Assembly: GCA_024401435.1 (NCBI GenBank)
Contig: JAKSLB010000004.1
Span: 124,001-188,000 of the forward strand
Direction of reading: 5' to 3'
DNA length: 64,000 nucleotides
From: Paludibacteraceae bacterium
GTDB taxonomy: Bacteria; Bacteroidota; Bacteroidia; Bacteroidales; Paludibacteraceae
Part shown: positions 1 to 9,704 of the stretch, in pieces
How positions within the stretch are numbered: position 1 is the first letter of the stretch
Layout: each line of letters begins with the position of its first letter
Program-made: the position numbers and the translations under genes
The notes under the pieces: model-generated
What the model was told of the DNA's origin: nothing
What the model saw: the letters and a program-made list of their open reading frames with translations, nothing else
Databases searched by the model: none

Positions 1-1
1 T

Positions 2-166
2 TATGCAGTATTAATGAGAATTCAGATGTATTCAAAGATGGTTCCTCTAGAGGGTTTCAGTGGACAGCTGCAACTTGATGATATTGTCAATAGACTCAAA
101 GAACGCGTTGAAGAAAATCGTTCAAAGACAAGCAGTATCTACACCAAATGGAGAACCAAAGCTTAA
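2..166 (+). CDS. C-terminal end of an unidentified protein (5' truncated)
   Basis: An open frame enters from the left edge and runs for 54 codons to a TAA at 164-166. It has no start inside the window. The visible tail is charged and helical, with LKERVEENRSKTSS near its end. The next gene has a strong ribosome binding site just after this stop, at 173-180, which is the normal spacing in this genome. That supports a real gene end rather than a chance frame. The neighbouring tail genes suggest a neck or tail protein, but nothing in this fragment identifies it. Confidence 0.6.
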   Translation, partial: YAVLMRIQMYSKMVPLEGFSGQLQLDDIVNRLKERVEENRSKTSSIYTKWRTKA

Positions 167-189
167 TCTTGGAAAGGAGGCACTATACA

Positions 190-1368
190 ATGCAACAACG
201 TACATATTATTTAGCATTATCCAATGTAGTGCTGAAATCCAACTATACTGCAATTAAATTTATAGAAGACCAGTCAGCAGAGATGGTTACTATCGAGGAT
301 GATCTCGATAAAAGTTTAACTAAAGTAACCGTTCCTGACATTACAAATGTCCGTTGCTCTGATGTTGCACCTCTTATTATTAAAAAGACTTTCACTGAAG
401 ATGAGGATAAATTAGACATAGAGGAAGGTGTTTATCACTTATACCGGGATGTCTCTTTAAATGGATTTCACATGGTAGTTTCAGACGAAACTATTGATGT
501 TGCAATCAATCAATATGTTGTAAAGAACCCGCCCATTTATCCGTCAATCAGAAAAGAAAAAGATAACGTGCTTATCAAGTTTAATAGCAAATTACATAAC
601 CGTGATTATGTAGAAATGATCAATGAATCAGGGTTATTCTACATCATTCATGTAGAAAAAGATGCATATTTAGCATCTATCTACGGTGTAGTGTTAAATC
701 GTACGAATAAGACTACACTGAAAAGTCATGACATTATTGATTTATCAGGTGATCACCTTCTTATTGAAGAAGCAGACTATGTTGCAGCTTTGATAAAGAA
801 ACTTGAATATCTGTATCCACAAGTACAATTCTACAATGTAGATTCTGATACAGATGATTCATCGTACAGCGAGTTCTTTAAATACAGAGCTCAGATGGGT
901 GATTTTACAAGTGATCTTATCACGACACCTGTTTTTAACGATCCGATTTACGGTAGTGTTATGACAACAACTTTACAAATTGAATTTGAATATCATACTG
1001 CAGATCTGGTAAAATTTTCTAAAAGAAGATTTGATTATCAGATCAATAGGTTCTTATCGGGTGTTACAACTTGTGATCTGAAATTTCCAAATACGGATCG
1101 TAAGATGTCATTCACAGTTCATTGGGATCGGGCGGCTACTGCCCCAGGTAGTGATGATCTAACAACCGGTACCACAATGAATGAAGCCAATAAAACACAG
1201 TACAAATTCAGTTCAACTATTAAACTTGTAGTAACAATTTATCGTTTAGCAATGGACTATCCTGTCATTAAGAAAATAATATTGGGTACTCCAATTTTTA
1301 TGGATAAAGATTTAGTTTACGATGGCACAGGCAGTCAGTTTGTACAAGTTGACAAAGGTGCTTATTAA
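190..1368 (+). CDS. Putative neck/tail structural protein upstream of the sheath
   Basis: This encodes 392 aa. I chose the ATG at 190 because AAAGGAGG lies at 173-180; an in-frame ATG at 148 has no such site and falls inside the previous gene. No signal peptide or membrane segment is visible. The protein is rich in alternating hydrophobic and polar segments typical of beta structure, with an acidic middle part. It ends 16 bases before the sheath gene, so it is probably co-transcribed with it. In contractile phages this position often holds a tail terminator or neck protein. That role is inferred from position only; I do not recognise a family. Confidence 0.75.
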   Translation: MQQRTYYLALSNVVLKSNYTAIKFIEDQSAEMVTIEDDLDKSLTKVTVPDITNVRCSDVAPLIIKKTFTEDEDKLDIEEGVYHLYRDVSLNGFHMVVSDETIDVAINQYVVKNPPIYPSIRKEKDNVLIKFNSKLHNRDYVEMINESGLFYIIHVEKDAYLASIYGVVLNRTNKTTLKSHDIIDLSGDHLLIEEADYVAALIKKLEYLYPQVQFYNVDSDTDDSSYSEFFKYRAQMGDFTSDLITTPVFNDPIYGSVMTTTLQIEFEYHTADLVKFSKRRFDYQINRFLSGVTTCDLKFPNTDRKMSFTVHWDRAATAPGSDDLTTGTTMNEANKTQYKFSSTIKLVVTIYRLAMDYPVIKKIILGTPIFMDKDLVYDGTGSQFVQVDKGAY

Positions 1369-1384
1369 TTAGGAGAAAATAAAT

Positions 1385-4300
1385 ATGATCGAGCCTAATG
1401 TTAAATCAACAGTCTATGATATGAGTGGTGGTCTTTTACCTGCTCCAGCTGATGATGGTTTTAACATCGTTATGCCTGTGTTCACACCAACCGGTCCTGT
1501 TGAAAAAACCAAAGTTTTTAGTCAGAAAGATTTTATCGATCGTTTTATGACTAACACAAAAATGTTACCCACAGATAACATGTCTGCACAATTTGCTTAT
1601 ATGGTTCTTAATCAGAATCCCGTATATGTTATTCGTGCATGTCCTACAGAACTCCGTGAAGGTATGTCCTGTGAAGGTACAACATATCTGTTTGACAGTG
1701 AGTACAATCTTCTTGACTCTTACAAGAAATTCAATTTTGATATTGCTCCTAACACTGCTACATTTGCTATCACACCTGCAATCGGAAGTCCTATGACATC
1801 TGAGGAAGGTGAATCCTTGGAACACTTCATTGAAACCCTTGAAGAGAAATACAACGGACAGGGTATTTTAAGTTCAAACAATGAACTTGTTGTTTCTACC
1901 ACAAAACTGTCCCCATCATCTAATATCGGTAAATTTGAAGAAAGCATCAAAACTGGTGCTTTCCAAATGTTACAGGTATCAGCTGGTGAATTGCAACCAT
2001 ATGATTATGTTTCTATGAATGGAAATTCATACCAATATCTTAAGAGTGTTGCGGATGAAACATCTGATGGTTTATCAAATGTCCAGGGATTTATTGCTGG
2101 TAATAATAACGATGCACGTTACTTCATCCTGTTTGTTTTGGGTGAAGAAAACTGTCTGCACAGCTTGAAAGATGTTAAGTTAAAACTCGACAGCTGTATC
2201 ACAGATGCAAAAGGTATTTCTGGTATTACATTCAGTGATAATGCTTTAGCTATTGAATCCAACTCAAAGATTTCTCCAAAATCATTAGGTGAAATCGCTG
2301 ATCCTATGATTAAGAAAATTTTGAGTGACATTGAAGAGGATTTAGGTAAAGAAGAAGGTGTCAAACCAGGATTTAAGTATGCTGTAAAAACAGAAGCTGG
2401 TTATGACATTTATACTGTCAGTTCTATCAAGAACGCTGCTTCACAAAACAATGTTGCTGATTTTGCTGAAGAAGCCTCAGAAGAGGTAACAGGAAAATTC
2501 CCAGCTGCTCCTACAGCGAACGAGCACTTCACTAAAGATACCACAGGTCAATACATTGTCACCAAAGATGCTAATGGTATTCTTGCTAAATACGACCTTG
2601 GTTTGACAGACGTATTTGCTGTTGAGGGTGGTACTTATACTAAAGGTACACCTATTGCAGAATCTACTGTCGGTAATACATGCTTGGTTTTCAAAACACA
2701 GTCTGTAACTACTACAGATGAAAACGGTGAAGAACAGACTACAAATGAAAACACACTTCAGATCAGCAAAGTTGTTTCTGTTTGTGATGAGTACAGTGAT
2801 GCAGTTGCATATGCTTTTGCTTCAGATATTCCACAGATTACATTGACTGACAAAGATGACAACGAACATTTGTTCCTTTGTTCAACAGATAATCTATCCT
2901 CTGCTTTCAAAGATGAAAATATCCGTACATTGAATGCTTCACACAGTGTTGAATTTGTCATCGATGTTATTAAGATGGCTGCTAATGAAAATGGAGCTAT
3001 TCACAGTGCATTCGGTGACAAGAAAGTAACAACAGAAGGTACAATTCGTTTGTATAATCCATCTTATGGTTCAACTGTAGTATCTTCAGATGCTATCAGT
3101 TTAATCAATACAGATGAGATGAAAACATACTACTATGCAGTTGATCCTGTGAACAATGATTCTCTGATTAAATATGAGTCTATCAAAGTCGTCATTGGGG
3201 ATAAGATGTATTACACTGGTAGTGTTGCACCATCTTATACATCATTGGTAAAACTTAAAGGTAGCAGCTGTTCTGAAGAAGAGTTCATGTCATTGTTACA
3301 AAACGCTTTAGCTGATGCTAACATCTATATGTACAATGGTGACTTTATCTCTACAGATCCTGAACTCAACATTCAAACCTTTGATGGTGATCAATACACA
3401 ATGGAACTCACAGTAGATGAAGCTGTCGAGCAGAGTCCAACTGAAGCTTTCGCTGTTGTCGCTAAATTCCCATCATCTGCAGCTGTAACAAAATACAGCT
3501 ATGAGTTTGATAGTGAATCTGAAATCGTAAGTATGAACTTCAATTACAAAGATGGAGTTTACACTGAAGATTGGACATTCTCATTTGTTCCAGGCGTTGT
3601 AGACGGATATGGTGTTGACCAATGGTATACCAGAGTTAATAGTGACTATATCAAAGTTGTCCAATTGAACGAAGATGCCAAACCACTTGAAAGCTTTACT
3701 TCACGTAAGTTTGGTAACAAGATTGGTTTACCTCAATACGCCCCACAACATCTGACAAACGCTATCAGCAAACTGTCAGATTATGAAGACGATATTGCTT
3801 ATGATGTAATTTCTGATGCTGGTGTCTGTGATGGAAATCTTGCTGCAACTATTTCACAATTAGCTGCTAAACTGTATTCAGTTTATCCTGCAAGTTTACC
3901 TCCATTTACCAAAGTCAAAGATATCAAGAGCTACATCGGTGCTATTGAAGGTATTCATCACTATGAAGTCCGTATGTTGTCTGCAAGTGATCGTATTGCT
4001 GTTGCAGGTTACAGCGAAGTCTTCCCAGGTTCATTTAAATTGATCGGACAGATGGTCTCTGCTTTCAGAAACCCATCAACAGAATTTGCTCCTAACTTTG
4101 ATCTGAATCACGGTTCAGTTGGTATGAACAATCCTGTACAGTCTTGGAAGAGAAATGAACGCGAGGAACTCCTCGACTTACGTGTTGAAACATTGAAGGG
4201 CGGTGTTACTACTCCGTTCTATATCAATGATAACATCACAGCACAAACTCCTAAATCATATCTGTCTGAAGATCAGAATGTTCGTATGACCAACTGTGCT

Positions 4301-4588
4301 TTACACGCTGTTCAAAAGATGGCTAAGAACTACATTGGTGAATTGAACACCAAAGCTCTCCGTGACAGAGTTCAGGAAAATGTCAACTCCCTGATTCAGG
4401 ATAGATTGTTCAAAGGTCGTACTTATAGTCCTGCTCAGTATCTTGCTGTGTGTGATGATACTAACAATCCTATTCATATTATTGAACAGAACAAACTTGT
4501 CATTTCATTGTATGCAAGCTTCACTCCGTCTATCAAGTATGTCTTGGTTGATCATTACATTGTAAGCTTGAGTCAAACACAAGAATAA
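1385..4588 (+). CDS. Tail sheath protein (very long)
   Basis: This 1067 aa protein is the likely contractile tail sheath. The first 90 residues follow the sheath N-terminal plan: an extended arm, a strand, a segment VFSQKDFIDRF, then a helix leading to PVYVIRAC. The last 250 residues carry the sheath C-terminal pattern: a stretch with GVTTPFYINDNIT, then an arginine-rich helix around ALRDRVQENVNSLIQDRL, and a final beta segment ending in DHYIVSL. T4 gp18 is 659 aa, so about 400 residues are inserted, probably surface domains between N- and C-terminal cores. It is followed closely by a second sheath-like gene and the tube gene, the usual sheath-tube order. The assignment rests on pattern and context. 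Confidence 0.85.
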   Translation: MIEPNVKSTVYDMSGGLLPAPADDGFNIVMPVFTPTGPVEKTKVFSQKDFIDRFMTNTKMLPTDNMSAQFAYMVLNQNPVYVIRACPTELREGMSCEGTTYLFDSEYNLLDSYKKFNFDIAPNTATFAITPAIGSPMTSEEGESLEHFIETLEEKYNGQGILSSNNELVVSTTKLSPSSNIGKFEESIKTGAFQMLQVSAGELQPYDYVSMNGNSYQYLKSVADETSDGLSNVQGFIAGNNNDARYFILFVLGEENCLHSLKDVKLKLDSCITDAKGISGITFSDNALAIESNSKISPKSLGEIADPMIKKILSDIEEDLGKEEGVKPGFKYAVKTEAGYDIYTVSSIKNAASQNNVADFAEEASEEVTGKFPAAPTANEHFTKDTTGQYIVTKDANGILAKYDLGLTDVFAVEGGTYTKGTPIAESTVGNTCLVFKTQSVTTTDENGEEQTTNENTLQISKVVSVCDEYSDAVAYAFASDIPQITLTDKDDNEHLFLCSTDNLSSAFKDENIRTLNASHSVEFVIDVIKMAANENGAIHSAFGDKKVTTEGTIRLYNPSYGSTVVSSDAISLINTDEMKTYYYAVDPVNNDSLIKYESIKVVIGDKMYYTGSVAPSYTSLVKLKGSSCSEEEFMSLLQNALADANIYMYNGDFISTDPELNIQTFDGDQYTMELTVDEAVEQSPTEAFAVVAKFPSSAAVTKYSYEFDSESEIVSMNFNYKDGVYTEDWTFSFVPGVVDGYGVDQWYTRVNSDYIKVVQLNEDAKPLESFTSRKFGNKIGLPQYAPQHLTNAISKLSDYEDDIAYDVISDAGVCDGNLAATISQLAAKLYSVYPASLPPFTKVKDIKSYIGAIEGIHHYEVRMLSASDRIAVAGYSEVFPGSFKLIGQMVSAFRNPSTEFAPNFDLNHGSVGMNNPVQSWKRNEREELLDLRVETLKGGVTTPFYINDNITAQTPKSYLSEDQNVRMTNCALHAVQKMAKNYIGELNTKALRDRVQENVNSLIQDRLFKGRTYSPAQYLAVCDDTNNPIHIIEQNKLVISLYASFTPSIKYVLVDHYIVSLSQTQE

Positions 4589-4601
4589 TTAGAGGTTTAT
4601 G

Positions 4602-6335
4602 ATGTCGTATAAAGTTAATACAACTGTAAATATACACAAAGCACCACAAGAGAACACTGGTAATATGCTTACCGTATTAACTTTTGTTGACTCTAAATCC
4701 AATTTATCAAAGTCTGGTTTCAGCTATATCAGTAGTTTATCCGAATTTGAAAGGGTTTTTGCAGATAAATATACAGAGTACTCCGATACTTTGAAACAAG
4801 CTGTAAGAACCCTTTGTTTCGGATATAACATCCTGACATATAATGTAAGAAAATGTCAACATGTAGAATCTACAAGAATATCTGTTTCAGGAACTAACTT
4901 TGTTTCAAGGTGGTTTGATACTGAATTACCTGTAGAACAATTTTTGACCACACTGCATTCAAACAAAAACCTTGCTGTGAAATTTAAATTAAGCGATTTT
5001 ACTGAAGGTAAGTATCTTTTACTTGAACATACCATCAACGGTAAAGCGTCAAATCTTTACGTTGGAGCTTTTAAGGATGGGGCGCCCATCATTAGTAGTA
5101 TAAATTACAGTAATGTACCCGCCCCACATGAGTTCACACCAACAGGCAATACAGAACAAGATATCCTTAAACTAAAAGACATTCTTACAAAACAGGAAGA
5201 CTATTTGATGTCATACACCAACGATGGGTATGTACATCTGATGTTCCCCTATGAGTTTGATACACTAGGGGCGGGCTCTGTAAATAGAGTTTCTTTAGAA
5301 TATGATGATGCATTCATGTATAACTATATTAACAATGTTTTGGATCATCAAAAAATAATGGATATTGTCAGTACGTACAATTCTGACATAGAAGATCTAG
5401 CTGTAGATTTTCATGTGGACAAGAATAATGTCTATTATATAGACGTTTATAAATATCAAAATGAAAATACTATAATTGCCACAGAAAATTATTTTGGGAC
5501 TGATTTTGATGAACTCATACAAGCTGTTAATGGTAACAGTCAATATGTCAGACTGACTGTTTACAGAAAAATTTTCCCAGTCGGTAAATTTCGTCTACAA
5601 CAGTTACATGCTATAGATGAAACACCGATAAACTACGAGGAGAAAATATTAGAAGTCAAACAGTTGATGTCCGACGATGAATATCTTAATACCAATATAA
5701 TTTTGGAACCCGATTTGCAGGTGGACCATATAACACATATTAAAATCCAAAATGCTATTAACAATGTTTTTGATGATCCACGCAATATGTGCATCAAATT
5801 GTTTACATATTATGGTACATCGGATGATATTCTATCATGCTATGTGGATGACAGTGAATTTCTATATGATGGTGTGTTTTACAACACAAAAATGCTTTTG
5901 TTAAAGCAACTTGTTCTCGGTCAATCTTTAATAAAAGCTAATGAAATCTATCTGATAGAAAAACGTACTAAAGATGAACCGTTTTATGTAAACTCACCGA
6001 AGGTAGGATTTAAATATGTAACTTTTGACGCGATTAAAACTATTTTTAATAAAAAATATTACAACATATATGACATGTTAGTGATATCCTGCGTCAACAG
6101 TCAAGTTAATACAAGTCCTGCAGAAAAGAACAGATTTTATTTCTATAACCTTACTGAATTGCTGAATAGTTATTTCTCTAAAAACTTCGGATATAGTCCA
6201 GACTTATATTTAGCAAAGTACAGTCAACAAGATAATACTGTGCTTGTGCAAATAAATTATACCGTGAAAGATATCAATGAAATTACAAGCATTGATTTAC
6301 TTTTAGATCTCCATGGAGGAATTACAAATGAGTGA
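4602..6335 (+). CDS. Second sheath-like tail protein
   Basis: This encodes 577 aa. The start at 4602 lies 6 bases after AGAGG; an adjacent ATG at 4599 is possible. The first 85 residues mirror the sheath N-terminus: a beta strand, a segment ISSLSEFERVFADKY in the place of the sheath's VFSQKDFIDRF, then a helix and ILTYNVRKC in the place of PVYVIRAC. The rest differs, and the arginine-rich C-terminal sheath helix is not obvious. It may be a specialised sheath ring (baseplate-proximal or neck-proximal) or a diverged duplicate. It overlaps the tube gene by 8 bases, so the three are one transcription unit. Whether it joins the sheath lattice cannot be told from sequence. Confidence 0.6.
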   Translation: MSYKVNTTVNIHKAPQENTGNMLTVLTFVDSKSNLSKSGFSYISSLSEFERVFADKYTEYSDTLKQAVRTLCFGYNILTYNVRKCQHVESTRISVSGTNFVSRWFDTELPVEQFLTTLHSNKNLAVKFKLSDFTEGKYLLLEHTINGKASNLYVGAFKDGAPIISSINYSNVPAPHEFTPTGNTEQDILKLKDILTKQEDYLMSYTNDGYVHLMFPYEFDTLGAGSVNRVSLEYDDAFMYNYINNVLDHQKIMDIVSTYNSDIEDLAVDFHVDKNNVYYIDVYKYQNENTIIATENYFGTDFDELIQAVNGNSQYVRLTVYRKIFPVGKFRLQQLHAIDETPINYEEKILEVKQLMSDDEYLNTNIILEPDLQVDHITHIKIQNAINNVFDDPRNMCIKLFTYYGTSDDILSCYVDDSEFLYDGVFYNTKMLLLKQLVLGQSLIKANEIYLIEKRTKDEPFYVNSPKVGFKYVTFDAIKTIFNKKYYNIYDMLVISCVNSQVNTSPAEKNRFYFYNLTELLNSYFSKNFGYSPDLYLAKYSQQDNTVLVQINYTVKDINEITSIDLLLDLHGGITNE

Positions 6336-6915
6336 CCTCTCTAACAATGACATGTTAAATTATTTGTCATATACAAATATGATTGATGGTACTCGAGAGC
6401 TTCTCACCAGTGATAAATGGGATTGGGAAATTCTTGAACCACCTTCAGCTGTATATTATCCAGGAATGGATTTCATTAAACGTCGTGTTTCTGAAATCAC
6501 GTTCCCTGCTGATGCATTTAATCATACTGCAATAGACACACCAACAATTCGTGGTTTTCAAGTGCCTGCACAACCTGGGCAAATCCCACTTAAGAATCAA
6601 TCAGTTACTATTAAATTTGTTGATTATGAAGATCAGACTATGTATGTCTGGTTGACAGATTGGGCTTTCAAGTGTTGTGATCCTATTACACAAAAGAGCT
6701 ACAGAGCAAGTGATCTTCGTTGCAGAAATAAATATTGGAGATTAAATGCTCTTAATAAACCTGTACGTTCATGGGTACATGAACATTGTATTATTAACGG
6801 ATATAATATTGAAGAACCGATGGATAGTCAGAAATCTACCGTAGGTGAAGCAATGTCTTTAACATTTCTTGGTATTCTACTTCCACCAAAATTTGAGAAT
6901 CTGTCTGCTGTTTAA
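6328..6915 (+). CDS. Tail tube protein (T4 gp19-like)
   Basis: This encodes 195 aa, a typical size for a myovirus tube protein (T4 gp19 is 163 aa). The start at 6328 has GGAGG at 6316-6320 and overlaps the previous stop. The sequence has the tube-type layout: an early SDKWDWEILEP segment, then IKRRVSEITFP and TPTIRGFQVP, a central FVDYEDQTMYVWLTDW strand pair, and a C-terminal beta segment. Tube subunits stack as hexameric rings inside the sheath and carry DNA. Its place directly after the sheath genes is the conserved order. I see no divergence that would suggest loss of function. Confidence 0.8.
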   Translation: MSDLSNNDMLNYLSYTNMIDGTRELLTSDKWDWEILEPPSAVYYPGMDFIKRRVSEITFPADAFNHTAIDTPTIRGFQVPAQPGQIPLKNQSVTIKFVDYEDQTMYVWLTDWAFKCCDPITQKSYRASDLRCRNKYWRLNALNKPVRSWVHEHCIINGYNIEEPMDSQKSTVGEAMSLTFLGILLPPKFENLSAV

Positions 6916-6931
6916 TGTATTGAGGTGAATA

Positions 6932-8800
6932 ATGGACTTACTTTCTATGGTACAGAGATCTGTTAATGCTGACGTGCTACAGAGACTAAGTTCAACGGGT
7001 CTTGACAGTGACGTTGACAAACAATACACAGAATATGTGTCACAGACAACTGCTGTCAAATCTGTAAACGGACATAGTGTTACAGATCAATCCCCTAATA
7101 ATTTTGCAGTCATACATACATCATCTGAAAATGACAAACAAACTACTGAGAAAGATCAAGAGTGGTTGTCATATGCAAAGAATGAAAATGTTGCATCAGT
7201 TGAAAACAGTAAAACAAAACCCCTCGACAAGAAACGAATATCGTACAGAAAAACCGTACAAGTTAATGCTAACTCTAAAATGATAGGTTTCATTGAAAAC
7301 CCCATGATGACCAATGAAAGTCATAGTTCTGTTGCTGGGGAGCTTTCAAGCGGTGCGCAACAAGCTATGTCAAAAGCAATGAACCTGTTGGGTGGTGTTG
7401 GTGATCCATATATGAACAAAGCATTAACTTGGGTAAACTGGACTTGTCCGTCATCAGCATTTATTTTACCACCAGGAATATCCTGGATATGGCAGAAAAG
7501 CAGTAGTCTGTTAAATGTCTTTCCTTTAGCAGGAGCATCTGATCAATCCATCGCAAGCAGCATGGCAACAGGTGTCAGTGAGATTGTGAATTATGCTGAT
7601 AACTGGAGAACCGGTTATAACAGAAGTTTGTTTAAAGTAATAAACACCCAGGGTGCATCTATTGGGTCAAAAAATTTTATTTCCATAAAACACGATGCAT
7701 ATCTTGGAAAACGTATTACAGCAACGAACTTAAATTTATTATCTAAGTCTGATCGTACTATCAAAGATACCAGTACGGAAGGTAAAGTTTACAGATACCT
7801 ACACCGTAATCTTGGAAGTGATCTCACAGGTGCTAAACTCCGTGAGAAACGCTTTGGTGTTGATAATGTGACAGGAAAAGAACAACTTAAAGAATATGAT
7901 AAGCATACTTTCTTTGAATTCACATACCCTGCAATTTCTCAAATCGAAAATGCACCCTTCAGAGGCGCACTTACGAACATGCATTTCAATGCAGGACGTA
8001 AACCAACGGTAGATTTTATAGTTAAACGTCCTGATCATCTCAACGGATTACCGAAGTTTTCTTATATAGATCTTGCAGCGGAAGAAGAGAAAGATATCAG
8101 TTTCATTGGTGAATTATCTGGTGGATATGGTGAGAGTAATCTAGATATTATAGGTTGGGGTAGTGGCAACAATAACATTGATAGCGGTATTCAACAAGGT
8201 CCTTGGGATGCTTTCCACACCTATAGAAATTTACAAAGAAAAACTAATACCATTTCTACTGATTTTTATGAGACTGAAGATTTCCCTGTTTGGGAATGGA
8301 TGTTTAAATATTTCTGTTACTATTATTACAAAGAAAACGATGTTTCTATATTGAGTGCTAAAAATGGTACCAATAGCAGTATGCAGTTAAGCTATATGTT
8401 AAATTACATAAACCCAACTGTTCATCGGTCTCCATATGAATGTTATTATTATATGGAGCTCTATGTATCTACAACCAGAAATCCAGCATTCCTCAGTTAT
8501 GTATATATGGTTGTCCCCCGTTTTGACTTCCAATTAGAACTTGAGTCTTCAAGATATGGAAGTGACGCTCACTATCAAAAACACCAGATTAAATGGGAAA
8601 TTATCGGTCAGGTAAAATCTTCTCTAGGAGAAGAATCTTCTACCAAACCCGTTTCAGGTCCTGGTACAAAACTTAGAAATCTTACTCCTGCAGAACTGGC
8701 AGATGAGCTACCATCAAGCGAGGAAGCTGTTATCATGTATCAGAATCAGTTACTTGATCTTAATCCGCAAGATTTTTCTCAGGATGATACTCAGACTTAA
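6932..8800 (+). CDS. Tail/baseplate structural protein, unknown
   Basis: This encodes 622 aa with ribosome binding site GAGGTG at 6921-6926. The first 150 residues are polar and probably flexible. The C-terminal 250 residues look like a folded beta-rich domain, with EDFPVWEWMFKYFCYYYY, then RNPAFLSYVYMVVPRFDF and HQIKWEIIGQVKSSL. Aromatic strands of this type recall tube-fold proteins (T4 gp19, gp48 and gp54 relatives), so it could cap or start the tube on the baseplate. That is an inference. It is not a tape measure: there are no long coiled coils. Its position between the tube gene and the hub chaperone gene supports a tail role. Confidence 0.7.
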   Translation: MDLLSMVQRSVNADVLQRLSSTGLDSDVDKQYTEYVSQTTAVKSVNGHSVTDQSPNNFAVIHTSSENDKQTTEKDQEWLSYAKNENVASVENSKTKPLDKKRISYRKTVQVNANSKMIGFIENPMMTNESHSSVAGELSSGAQQAMSKAMNLLGGVGDPYMNKALTWVNWTCPSSAFILPPGISWIWQKSSSLLNVFPLAGASDQSIASSMATGVSEIVNYADNWRTGYNRSLFKVINTQGASIGSKNFISIKHDAYLGKRITATNLNLLSKSDRTIKDTSTEGKVYRYLHRNLGSDLTGAKLREKRFGVDNVTGKEQLKEYDKHTFFEFTYPAISQIENAPFRGALTNMHFNAGRKPTVDFIVKRPDHLNGLPKFSYIDLAAEEEKDISFIGELSGGYGESNLDIIGWGSGNNNIDSGIQQGPWDAFHTYRNLQRKTNTISTDFYETEDFPVWEWMFKYFCYYYYKENDVSILSAKNGTNSSMQLSYMLNYINPTVHRSPYECYYYMELYVSTTRNPAFLSYVYMVVPRFDFQLELESSRYGSDAHYQKHQIKWEIIGQVKSSLGEESSTKPVSGPGTKLRNLTPAELADELPSSEEAVIMYQNQLLDLNPQDFSQDDTQT

Positions 8801-8811
8801 AAGGAACCAAC

Positions 8812-9594
8812 ATGTCCAACAGTAACATAAACTTACCCGTGGAAACTTTACCCAGTAAAGGTTATAGCTATAAGTTTAAATTTTTAAACATAACACGTAT
8901 GACATTTTCAGACATACTGTCCTATCAGACAGATATGGAAGCTTCTATGAATGAAGCTGCAGAATTCATTACGCTTATCAAAGATATTATCTTACCTTTA
9001 CAACATGGCAGTGAAGTTTTACTGTATGATGCAATCCCTGTTATTGCAGTAAGAATTTACAACTCCACATCTGAAAGCTTAACTGATTTTATTCGTATTA
9101 AATATGAATGTCCAATTCATCATGAAAAAGAGTCCCTGGAAGTACACTTATCAAACTTTAATTTTGAAGATATGAATAAAACTTTTCGTAGAATAAAATC
9201 TGTCCGTCTTGGTCAGAAAGACTTCGATATTATTATGCCAACAGTTAAAGATTTTTTGGATGTAACTGACTCTTTTAGATTGAGAGTCCCTGTGGAAAAT
9301 GCATTAAAATATTTTTATTTGTTGTCTTTGTTCAAAGCTTCATACGAAGATAAAAATAAATTGGAAATTTTAAATGCTATTAAAAATGCAACCAGCAAAG
9401 ATATCAAAACACTAAACATGTTGTATGAAATGATTACTGGAGCTTTTACAGGTTTCAATGCTAAATGTATTCATGGAAAGGAGCCCGTAACAGTTAGACT
9501 ATCAACAATCAAACCTGTTACGGACATCTTTCAAAATATTCTCGAATCGGAAGAATTTGATGAAGCTACCTTTGATCTTAGAAAAGATGACTAG
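8812..9594 (+). CDS. Baseplate hub assembly protein (T4 gp26/gp51-like)
   Basis: This encodes 260 aa. It begins with LPVETLPSKGYSYKFKF, the opening typical of the T4-type baseplate hub assembly family, and goes on with MTFSDILSYQTDMEAS. Around residues 95-125 is the segment YECPIHHEKESLEVHLSNF, which sits where the family has a Cys-rich strand pair. Such proteins help assemble the hub and are often not in the mature virion. Position downstream of the tube gene and upstream of hub and spike genes agrees. It ends with TAG, one of few TAG stops here, followed by a tiny ORF. Family membership is a judgement from visible motifs. Confidence 0.65.
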   Translation: MSNSNINLPVETLPSKGYSYKFKFLNITRMTFSDILSYQTDMEASMNEAAEFITLIKDIILPLQHGSEVLLYDAIPVIAVRIYNSTSESLTDFIRIKYECPIHHEKESLEVHLSNFNFEDMNKTFRRIKSVRLGQKDFDIIMPTVKDFLDVTDSFRLRVPVENALKYFYLLSLFKASYEDKNKLEILNAIKNATSKDIKTLNMLYEMITGAFTGFNAKCIHGKEPVTVRLSTIKPVTDIFQNILESEEFDEATFDLRKDD

Positions 9595-9600
9595 GATCAA

Positions 9601-9687
9601 TATGTTCGATAAAACTTTAGATGAGATTTCATGTTATATTGCTAATATTGAAGAATTGAACAGAGATCTCTACTATCAAGAACAATA
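9601..9687 (+). CDS. Possible 28-residue small ORF after the hub chaperone gene
   Basis: A 28-codon ORF begins 6 bases after the TAG stop of the hub assembly gene and ends 17 bases before the next gene. It reads MFDKTLDEISCYIANIEELN and then seven or eight more residues, a plausible amphipathic helix. The start has only a weak GGAT before it. In several myoviruses the gene after a hub or tape-measure chaperone is very short or is made by frameshifting, so it may be real. It may equally be chance. No function is assigned. Confidence 0.35.
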
Positions 9688-9704
9688 ACTTTGGAGGAAT
9701 TTCC

